Positions 1-5,828 of a stretch of DNA of 6,485 bases are shown here, piece after piece. Under the pieces are notes generated by a model. It saw nothing but the letters and a program-made list of their open reading frames with translations. It made no database searches and was not told the origin of the DNA. The DNA is from Akkermansia sp. (GTDB taxonomy: Bacteria > Verrucomicrobiota > Verrucomicrobiia > Verrucomicrobiales > Akkermansiaceae). Location: positions 1-6,485 of the forward strand of contig JAIFNK010000269.1 of NCBI GenBank assembly GCA_020047775.1. Reading direction: 5' to 3'. A program made the translations under genes and the position numbers. Numbering within the stretch: position 1 is the stretch's first letter; every line of letters starts with the position of its first letter.

Positions 1-2
1 TG

Positions 3-968
3 AGCGCGATCACTTATTTCTCGCTGGTCATCGGCGAGCTCGTCCCGAAACGCATCGGCATGGGGAATCCCGAAATGATCGCGCGCTTTGCCGCCGGGCC
101 GATGGCGCGGCTGTCGCGGATCGCCTCGCCGGTGGTGAAATTGCTCGGCCTGTCCACGGATCTAATGCTCGGTTTACTGCGGGTCCGCCCTGCGGAGGAA
201 GCCGCCGTGAGTGAGGAGGAGGTGAAAATGCTCGTCCGCGAAGGCGAGCGCGGCGGGGCGCTGATCGCCGGGGAATCGGAAATGGTCGAGGCCATCCTCG
301 GCTTGGACAGCCTGTGCGTGCGCGACCTGATGATTCACCGGGGAGAAATTTTCTGGCTGGATGCGGCGAAAAGCCGGGACGAAACCTGCCTGGCCGTATT
401 GCGCAGCCATCACAGCCAGTTCCCGGTTTTCGAGGGACGGCGGGACAACCTGCTAGGGATAATCTCCATCAAAGACCTTTTCGCCGCGCACTACGCCGGC
501 GATGACAGCGGACTCAAGAGCTTGCTCAAGCCGCCGCTCCTGGTGCCTCCCACCCAGCCGCTCAACCGGCTGCTGGAAACATTCCGCAAGAGCAATTCCA
601 CCATCGCCCTCGTGGCCGACGAGTTCGGCGGCATCGCCGGATTGATCACGCTTCACGATGTCATGGAAACGATCATCGGCGACTTCGACTCCACCAAGCC
701 CGCGCGCCCGGACGCGGTGCGGCGGGAAGATGGCAGCTGGCTGGTGGATGCGATGATCCGCGTCGATGAACTGGAAGAACTCTTCCCGGAACTCCCGCTG
801 GAAGCCGCGGACGAACGCGAATACTCGACTCTCAGCGGCTTCATTCTCCAGTCGCTCGGGGAAATTCCCGCGACGGGCGACCACTTCACCGCCGGTGGAT
901 TCCGGATCGAGGTGGTGGACCTCGACCGCAACCGGATCGACAAGGTGCTGATCCATCCACCAGCCTAG
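3..968 (+). CDS. CNNM/CorC-HlyC family membrane protein with paired CBS domains (5'-partial)
   Basis: The reading frame is open from the left edge, so the gene starts outside the window; the ATG at 60 is internal. The first residues, with the stretch SLVIGELVPKRIG, match the end of a CNNM (DUF21) transmembrane domain. Counting from position 3, a first CBS domain lies at about residues 107-160 and a second at about 175-230, the latter ending in the typical DEFGGIAGLITLHDVMETIIG. A C-terminal CorC/HlyC transporter-associated domain fills about 237-319. 321 residues are visible; family members usually have about 420-450, so roughly the first 100 are missing. Proteins of this type (CorC, TlyC, YfjD/YtfL) sit in the inner membrane with the CBS pair in the cytoplasm binding adenine nucleotides, and several are linked to magnesium or cobalt efflux; the older name 'hemolysin' is misleading. 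The exact ion here cannot be read from the sequence. The gene converges on the autotransporter gene. Confidence 0.93.
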   Translation, partial: SAITYFSLVIGELVPKRIGMGNPEMIARFAAGPMARLSRIASPVVKLLGLSTDLMLGLLRVRPAEEAAVSEEEVKMLVREGERGGALIAGESEMVEAILGLDSLCVRDLMIHRGEIFWLDAAKSRDETCLAVLRSHHSQFPVFEGRRDNLLGIISIKDLFAAHYAGDDSGLKSLLKPPLLVPPTQPLNRLLETFRKSNSTIALVADEFGGIAGLITLHDVMETIIGDFDSTKPARPDAVRREDGSWLVDAMIRVDELEELFPELPLEAADEREYSTLSGFILQSLGEIPATGDHFTAGGFRIEVVDLDRNRIDKVLIHPPA

Positions 969-973
969 ACACT

Positions 974-3058
974 TCACCAACTCACTCGAAAGCCAGTGAG
1001 GACGGTTTGATTCTCATAATTCTGGCGCCCGAGGTCAGTTTGGTAGCTGAGATAGCAGGCGTATCGGTCCCAGGCAACCTGGAGCCCGCCATTGACGAGC
1101 AGGCTGTGGCGGCCGATTTCCGGGCCATACGCGGTGGATGTGCCGCCAGCTCCGTTAGCGAATCGATAGCTCACATCGGGTGACTCATCGAGGTACTCAT
1201 ACTCCCATTGCGCGCTGGCGTAGGGTGTGATGACTGCCTTACCATGGATGAACGTTTTTGCCACCCGTACGCCGATCCGGCTACGCAGGGAATCGGCGGC
1301 CTGGCTCTCGATGTGGAGGGGTTGTAGCGAGCCTGTCTCATCGTAACCATCGATGCCGATCCGCGTGTAGAGCAGCGAGGCAAAGGGAGTTAGGGTGAAT
1401 CCGCCTGTTTTCAAATCCCTGCCGAAGCTCAGGTAAGTGTCCAACTCACCACCTTCCGTATCGCCGGTGGCAATGCCGTTCAGCGCCTGGCGCTCCGTGT
1501 CGTAGCTGTTATAGCTGCCGCCGACCATGGATTCGAGAAACCAGTCGTTGCGCACGTATTGGGCGTATAGCGCCAAACTTCCTCCATCCACTTCGATTGC
1601 ACCTCCATTGTTCAGATCACTCTTATTACGGGCATAGCCTACAAGCGCACCCACGGCCAGCGGATCGCTGATCCGCGCATCGAAGCCGGTTAACAGCAGT
1701 CCGGCCTCGGAATCGTAGCCCTTGGCGTTCACCGTGTCCCCGCTGCTGGAGAAGTCGCCGCTGGCGGTGGTAAAGGACCCGAAGCGTTCCCGGGCAGGTG
1801 CCGTTAGGATAGTCGCTTCCTGAGTGCTCTTGGCACTGGAGGTCGTGGAATTCATGTCCTTGACGACGGTGAAGGCGTTCCCGCCCGAGGAGCGGATTTC
1901 GGCGAACCGGTTCTGAAGGGAACTCACCGTGCTGTTCATCCTGGTAGAACCAATCGAGTAAATGGCGCCCAGCTCCTCGGGCGCGATTAAGTCGAGGATT
2001 CCGGGAATGGCGGTGATGTCAAATCCGTCCAGATAGGTGTGCACCGCGTCCTGCCGTGGATCGGAAAGCGCGCTGTCCAGCGCCGCCGCCGTGGATTGCT
2101 GATTTCCTGTGAGATTGAAGATGCCCAGGGCGTTTTTGAAGTCGTTCTGCACCGCTTCGAGATATACCCCTTGCCCCTCATAATTGAGGTCGTAGTAGAG
2201 CAGCCGGCCTGGCTGCCGGGGGTAGGGATTGTTGAAACTGCTGAACTCGCCGCTGACACCCCCGGCTGCTGTCAGGATGGCGACGCTGTCATGGCGCTTG
2301 GGTGCGGAGTCGATTGTAATCTGCAGCACGCCGTCGAGTTGGGCATGGCCACCTACGTTGAAAACTCCGGGACCGCTTGGATCTGTGGCGGATTTGATGG
2401 TCAGCGTTGAGTTGCCATCCTGGATGTAGTTCCCCTTCACATTGAGGGCTCCTCCGACGACAAAGTTGCTATTGCTGACGGTCAGATCTCCCCCAACGTT
2501 GATAACGAACCGGGTCGATTGCTCGAAGTCGGAATTCACCACGAAGGATGATCCTCCGATGTCAGTGATGCGACCTCCCCCTTGGGTATACTCGGAGTTA
2601 ATCGTGTAAAACGGTCCACCGACGGAACCTGACGTAGTGTTAATGTTGGAATTCGTTGCGTAGAACGATCCACTGACGTTGACGTTGCCGGTTAGTACGA
2701 GTTCGGGAATGAAGGCGTAGAAGTTTCTACCAACGGTGATGTCCACCTCGAAGAGCAAGGTTCCGCCACCCAAAACGGTGAAATCATTGTAAGCGTAGAT
2801 CGTGCCTTCCCCGTAGACGGCGCCGGTTCCGGTCGGCACCCGGTAGGTGACATCGTAGCCGCCCATTTGATTGCCAGCCCCGGACCGCTGGGACGATCCG
2901 GGGCCGAAAACCGTCTCGCCCCTGACTGTTGGAGTGTTCATGACCAACAGAGCTGTGCACGCCAGAATTTGCGGGGTTAGGCGATGGCCAGAGCAAAACC
3001 TCGGGTTAGGAACGAGGGCGCGGGTCAATCTCTGTGTGAAGTGACGTGATGATTTCAA
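974..3058 (-). CDS. Autotransporter with beta-helical passenger and C-terminal outer-membrane barrel
   Basis: The 694-residue protein has the layout of a type Va autotransporter. The first in-frame start is a TTG at 3058, since a stop codon lies about 20 codons upstream with no ATG or GTG between. This gives an arginine-rich extended N-region (1-29), a hydrophobic core ILACTALLVM (31-40) and probable cleavage near VRG-E (46-48). An ATG at residue 40 would destroy the signal peptide, so TTG is preferred. Residues about 80-220 carry turns of roughly 20 residues, seen as YAYNDFTV (89), FYAFIPEL (113), FYATNSNI (132), FYTINSEY (150), FVVNSDFE (172) and LTVSNSNF (192), consistent with a beta-helix exposed outside the cell. 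A helical linker (about 307-400) includes LDLIAPEELGAIYSIGSTRMN. The barrel domain (about 425-694) ends in RVSW, an aromatic C-terminus as expected for Bam-assisted insertion. The passenger function is unknown; adhesion or surface-layer roles are guesses. I see no protease triad. Confidence 0.9.
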   Translation of the reverse strand: MKSSRHFTQRLTRALVPNPRFCSGHRLTPQILACTALLVMNTPTVRGETVFGPGSSQRSGAGNQMGGYDVTYRVPTGTGAVYGEGTIYAYNDFTVLGGGTLLFEVDITVGRNFYAFIPELVLTGNVNVSGSFYATNSNINTTSGSVGGPFYTINSEYTQGGGRITDIGGSSFVVNSDFEQSTRFVINVGGDLTVSNSNFVVGGALNVKGNYIQDGNSTLTIKSATDPSGPGVFNVGGHAQLDGVLQITIDSAPKRHDSVAILTAAGGVSGEFSSFNNPYPRQPGRLLYYDLNYEGQGVYLEAVQNDFKNALGIFNLTGNQQSTAAALDSALSDPRQDAVHTYLDGFDITAIPGILDLIAPEELGAIYSIGSTRMNSTVSSLQNRFAEIRSSGGNAFTVVKDMNSTTSSAKSTQEATILTAPARERFGSFTTASGDFSSSGDTVNAKGYDSEAGLLLTGFDARISDPLAVGALVGYARNKSDLNNGGAIEVDGGSLALYAQYVRNDWFLESMVGGSYNSYDTERQALNGIATGDTEGGELDTYLSFGRDLKTGGFTLTPFASLLYTRIGIDGYDETGSLQPLHIESQAADSLRSRIGVRVAKTFIHGKAVITPYASAQWEYEYLDESPDVSYRFANGAGGTSTAYGPEIGRHSLLVNGGLQVAWDRYACYLSYQTDLGRQNYENQTVLTGFRVSW

Positions 3059-3337
3059 AATGGGTGTGAGGGTGAGGATTCCGGCGTGCTGGCTTCTGAC
3101 GGATAGATGGGACGATCAATCGGCTCGATTGGCAAGCTTTTGTCTCCCGTTTTTCAAACATCCGCCAAGGAGGAGTTCGGTTGCTATTCCCCGGTTGCAG
3201 CGTTCGGGGGATGTTCTCGCGGAATTTTGATGTAAGCTGGGGAACAGGGCGGGGACATCACCGGGGACGTGATCGTCCGGCCGGCGATGCACCGCTAACA
3301 TCATCACTGCGTTCGGAGGGGCCCGATTCCGCGAGCC
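3059..3337. other. Intergenic stretch between opgG and the autotransporter gene
   Basis: This 279-base gap should hold the 3' end of the opgG transcript and the leader of the autotransporter gene, both on the minus strand. I see no convincing gene: the short open frames here have no family resemblance. A small GC hairpin, GGACG-TGAT-CGTCC, lies at 3265-3278 next to the palindrome CCGGCCGG (3277-3284), but no T-run follows on either strand, so it is not a standard terminator. A near-identical short direct repeat, GCGTTCGGRGGG, occurs at 3200 and 3309. An A/T-richer patch at about 3137-3160 reads TTTGAAAAACGGGAGACAAA on the minus strand and may be part of the autotransporter promoter, but no clear -10 box follows. 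No Shine-Dalgarno sequence precedes the TTG start. Confidence 0.4.
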
Positions 3338-4933
3338 TCACCGCTTCCACAAATACACCCAGCGCTCGGAGACCGCCTTGCCGTTTTCATCCTGCAACTC
3401 GCAGGTCATGTCGATGTCGTTCAAATCTTTCGGCGGATCGAGCACGAAGAACGCCCGTAACACCTGCGGCATGTGGAGCTTGTCGCTGCGGCCGAGGCCG
3501 GCGGGGAGCGCATCGACATTCGGCATGCTGATGTCGCTCAGGCCGACGTGGAGGATCTTCACCGCCTTTTGATTCACGGTGACGACCGGCTTCAGTTTCG
3601 AGATGTCATCCCATTTCGGATCGCCGACCTTGAGTCCGGGCTCAAGCGGCTTCGCGAAATCGATGGCGACCAGCACCTCGTCCGGCTTCTGCACCGGCGT
3701 TCCGGAGCGCGTGGCGCGGACGGTGAAAAGCCCGGATGGCGCGGGATCGCGCATCCAGCGCAGGCGGTAGTGGAAACGCGCGGTTTTCCCGACTTCCAGC
3801 GTCGGCTGCGGCTCCCAGAGGAGAATCACGTTGTCGTCCGTCTCGTCGTGGGTCGGCATTTCGATCAAATGAAGCTTCCCAAGGTCGAACCCCTCGACCG
3901 GCTCCACCCGCACGCTCGGCCGGTTGTGATAGAGCGCCTCCGGATCCTGATAGGACAAAAACGAGCGGTCGCGCTGGAGCAGCGACCACGAGCGCGGCTT
4001 CTCCATCGTGAAAACGCAGTGGCGGAAATGGCCCTTCGTCGTTTCCAGCGGGCGGTAATGAAGATTTCCGCTGCCCAGTTCCATCAGCAGCCCGTCGCTG
4101 TCATGCACTTCCGGGCGGAAATCATACGGCTTGGGGTGCGTGCTTTCGCCGAACCAGAACATGCTGGAAAACGGCGCGATGCCGAGCTGAATTACCGGAC
4201 GCCGCAGGGTGATCTCCGCCACCACGTCCACCACGGTCTCCGGTCCCGGCGTGATGGTGAACTGATAGGCTCCGGCCACGCTCTCGCCGGTGAGCAGGGC
4301 GCTGACCTTGAGGCTTTTCGAATCCTTCTCCGGCTTCTCCAGATAGAATTCCGAAAAATCGGGAAACTCCTCGGGGATGCCGGGAAGCGCGCTGTTGATC
4401 GACAAGCCCCGCGCGGAAAGCCCGTAAGGCGCGTCTTTCGGGATCGCCCGGAAATAACTCGCACCCATGAAGACGAGGAACTCGTCCATGTAATCCGCCG
4501 TGTTCAAATGGGTGCGGGCCCGCCAACCGGCGTAGCCCGGAGGCGGCGGAGTTCCGGCGGGGATTTTTTGTTTCCCGTAATTGAAAAGACTCAGATCGAA
4601 CTTGAGCGGACTGGATTTCCCGTCCGCCACTTCATGCAGCGCCACCATCTTTTTTGCGGTCCATCCCGGGTGGAAGAAGTCGATGGAGAACGGCCCTTTT
4701 TCCTTCGCCCACAGCCCGGACTCCATCTGGAAACGGATGTCGCGGTGTTGGTCGTAATTCAGGTTTTTCCAGAAATCCGCCAAAGTCAGCTTCGACTCCG
4801 CATGAGGTGCCGCCGCCATCTTGCGGGCCTTGGCGCACAGCGCGTCGAACGAAAAATCCTCCGCCGCGGCAAGGTCGGCGGAACAAGCGAGAAGAACGCA
4901 CCCGATGAGTGGGAGTGGACGATGGAAATGCAT
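3338..4933 (-). CDS. opgG: Periplasmic glucan biosynthesis protein, OpgG/OpgD (MdoG) family
   Basis: Family hallmarks are dense and ordered (numbering from the chosen start): GASYFRA (157-163), EEFPDFSEFYLE (188-199), GIAPFSSMFWFGE (251-263), FRPEVHDSDGL (272-282), SLLQRDRSFLSYQD (318-331) and EMPTHDETDDN (near 359-368), followed by a beta-sandwich C-terminus. At 531 residues the length fits E. coli OpgG (511) and OpgD (551). These proteins act on osmoregulated periplasmic glucans. OpgD and OpgG are now placed in glycoside hydrolase family GH186 as beta-1,2-glucan-active enzymes; the aspartates in HDSDGL and ETDDN are candidate catalytic acids by position, which I cannot confirm. The ATG at 4933 is chosen because it gives a standard signal peptide: HFHR, then a hydrophobic core, then AAA-ED cleavage at 24/25. 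A lipobox-like LLAC inside the core is an alternative reading. An in-frame ATG at 4999 adds 22 charged residues and lies inside the inverted repeat. No Shine-Dalgarno helps decide. No opgH glucosyltransferase gene is adjacent. OpgG versus OpgD is not resolvable here. Confidence 0.92.
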   Translation of the reverse strand: MHFHRPLPLIGCVLLACSADLAAAEDFSFDALCAKARKMAAAPHAESKLTLADFWKNLNYDQHRDIRFQMESGLWAKEKGPFSIDFFHPGWTAKKMVALHEVADGKSSPLKFDLSLFNYGKQKIPAGTPPPPGYAGWRARTHLNTADYMDEFLVFMGASYFRAIPKDAPYGLSARGLSINSALPGIPEEFPDFSEFYLEKPEKDSKSLKVSALLTGESVAGAYQFTITPGPETVVDVVAEITLRRPVIQLGIAPFSSMFWFGESTHPKPYDFRPEVHDSDGLLMELGSGNLHYRPLETTKGHFRHCVFTMEKPRSWSLLQRDRSFLSYQDPEALYHNRPSVRVEPVEGFDLGKLHLIEMPTHDETDDNVILLWEPQPTLEVGKTARFHYRLRWMRDPAPSGLFTVRATRSGTPVQKPDEVLVAIDFAKPLEPGLKVGDPKWDDISKLKPVVTVNQKAVKILHVGLSDISMPNVDALPAGLGRSDKLHMPQVLRAFFVLDPPKDLNDIDMTCELQDENGKAVSERWVYLWKR

Positions 4934-4989
4934 GCCGCAGCCATGGCAGACATCCGCCCGCTTGGCAATAGCGTGCCGGGACGGCTCTC

Positions 4990-5068
4990 CTCTTCGCATG
5001 TAGTCCCACTTTTAAGCGGTCTTCGCTGGTGACCAAGACCGGCTGAAGCCGGGACTACATACGAAGAG
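4990..5068. repeat. 79-base inverted-repeat element (REP-doublet or MITE-like)
   Basis: The outer arms are CTCTTCGCATGTAGTCCC (4990-5007) and GGGACTACATACGAAGAG (5051-5068), complementary at 17 of 18 positions. Similarity extends inward: comparing 4990-5023 with the reverse complement of 5035-5068 gives 27 matches in 34, including CGGTCTT (5017-5023) against AAGACCG (5035-5041). The two 34-base units thus face each other across an 11-base spacer (5024-5034). The right unit contains its own palindrome CCGGCT-GA-AGCCGG (5039-5052), the left one a decayed version. This resembles a pair of REP units or a short MITE-like element. It begins 6 bases past the HNH stop codon and reaches into the longer opgG open frame. 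It could form a 3' stem-loop protecting or ending the HNH message. Dispersal through the genome is expected but not seen: the window holds one copy. Confidence 0.8.
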
Positions 5069-5074
5069 AAACAC

Positions 5075-5677
5075 TCACGCTGCGCGGTCCGTGAACGGCG
5101 CGAGGAAACGCTGCCAATCCCGGATGCCGTGCAGGTTCCGGATCAACATCGTGGCGGGCAGCGCGCGCGGCACGTCCGGCTTTCGCAGCAACCGCAGTCC
5201 GGCTTCGTGAGGCAAGCGGTCGGCCTTTTTCTCGTTCACCGAGCGGTGCGACAAAACGCAGTTTTCCCACGACGACGCCCCGCCGCGCGAACGCGGCACG
5301 ACGTGGTCGATATTGCCCTCGCCGGGCGCGAGTTTGCGGCCGGTATATTGGCAAATGCCCCCGTCACGCTCCCAAATGCCGCGCGCACCGAAGCGCGGGC
5401 GGCACAGCGGGATCTTCGCGTAGTTAGACGCAACGATCACCGTCGGAACCCGCACCGCTCCTCGCGGGGTGTTCACCATTTGGTCCTCCTCGCGGATGGT
5501 TAGCTTGAGCCAATCGTCCCATTTCAGCGGTGAAATGGAATCGTCCCCCTGCACGTCGAGCCCGCTCGCCGCGCCAGTCGCCATCATGCAGAACGCCTCG
5601 GCGGGCGTCTTCACGTGAATGGCCTGCCAGTTGCGGTTGAGCACGAGCACGGTGGATTGGTGGAGAATAGATTTCAT
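5075..5677 (-). CDS. HNH endonuclease family protein
   Basis: This 200-residue protein has a conserved N-terminal part (VLVLNRNWQAIHV at about residues 10-22, a typical opening for this family) and an HNH core. The core reads CQYTGRKL (109-116), then NIDHVVPRSRGG (122-133), then WENCVLSHRSVNEKK (137-151). His125 after Asp124 is the expected general base, and Asn139 and Asn148 would complete the ββα-metal site. The zinc-knuckle cysteines of many HNH proteins are absent (CQYT instead of CxxC; SHRSVN instead of CxxCN). A C-terminal tail of about 47 residues starts with RLPHEAGLRLLRKP. The family is widespread in bacteria and is annotated as a nuclease, but target and role are generally unknown. 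The ATG at 5677 is preferred over a GTG at 5698, which would add MSCVSPT encoded by the adjacent repeat block. It shares the strand with rtcB, 151 bases downstream of it. No methyltransferase or other restriction partner is visible. Confidence 0.9.
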   Translation of the reverse strand: MKSILHQSTVLVLNRNWQAIHVKTPAEAFCMMATGAASGLDVQGDDSISPLKWDDWLKLTIREEDQMVNTPRGAVRVPTVIVASNYAKIPLCRPRFGARGIWERDGGICQYTGRKLAPGEGNIDHVVPRSRGGASSWENCVLSHRSVNEKKADRLPHEAGLRLLRKPDVPRALPATMLIRNLHGIRDWQRFLAPFTDRAA

Positions 5678-5686
5678 GGTTGGGGA

Positions 5687-5721
5687 GACGCAAGACACAA
5701 GACTTCAAGATTCAAGAGGAA
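5687..5721 (+). repeat. Degenerate 7-base-periodic block A (GACNCAA type)
   Basis: Read on the plus strand this block is GACGCAA (5687), GACACAA (5694), GACTTCAA (5701, one base longer), GATTCAA (5709) and GAGGAA (5716). It is a decayed version of the GACTCAA heptamer found cleanly on the opposite strand in block B. It lies immediately upstream of the HNH start codon (5677), so it would be part of the HNH leader or promoter region. The GTG that could extend the HNH frame falls inside it. Confidence 0.65.
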
Positions 5722-5786
5722 GAAGTCCGGTGTAATGCGAGGAGTGATAAGTTTTTCTTGGATGATGAATTGCGATGATTTGTCTT

Positions 5787-5826
5787 CTCTTGCGTCTTGA
5801 GTCTTGAGTCTTGAGTCTTGAGTCTT
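5787..5826 (-). repeat. Tandem heptamer repeat block B (GTCTTGA x4 plus partial)
   Basis: Four perfect, contiguous copies of GTCTTGA occupy 5794-5821, followed by a partial GTCTT (5822-5826) and preceded by a variant unit TCTTGC. On the minus strand the unit is GACTCAA-type, the same family as block A but in opposite orientation. The array ends 2 bases before the rtcB stop codon (5829-5831), so it is the immediate 3' flank of rtcB. Such perfect short arrays commonly vary in copy number by slippage. Confidence 0.85.
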
Positions 5827-5828
5827 CT

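Noticed and set aside
453..980. 175-codon minus-strand frame opposite the CBS-domain gene
   Set aside because: It mirrors the CBS/CorC coding region, whose conserved motifs lie on the plus strand, and has no family resemblance of its own.
3265..3284. Intrinsic terminator after opgG
   Set aside because: The hairpin is short (5 pairs) and no T-run follows on either strand.
3116..3307. 63-codon minus-strand frame in the opgG-autotransporter gap
   Set aside because: It has no Shine-Dalgarno sequence, an unremarkable composition and no recognisable motif; it is probably chance.
4895..4915. Lipoprotein signal (LLAC) in the OpgG N-terminus
   Set aside because: The cysteine lies within the hydrophobic core and a better type I cleavage site, AAA-ED, follows; periplasmic export is the simpler reading, though not certain.
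3473..5032. 519-codon open frame on the plus strand opposite opgG
   Set aside because: It is antisense to a gene with clear family motifs, its translation is arginine- and histidine-rich without recognisable domains, and long antisense frames are expected in GC-rich coding DNA.
5678..5698. GTG start adding MSCVSPT to the HNH protein
   Set aside because: The added codons come from the heptamer repeat block, and the family typically begins just before the LVLNRNWQAIHV stretch, fitting the ATG at 5677.
5687..5826. CRISPR-like array
   Set aside because: The repeats are 7 bases long and contiguous, without spacers of regular length, and no cas gene is present.
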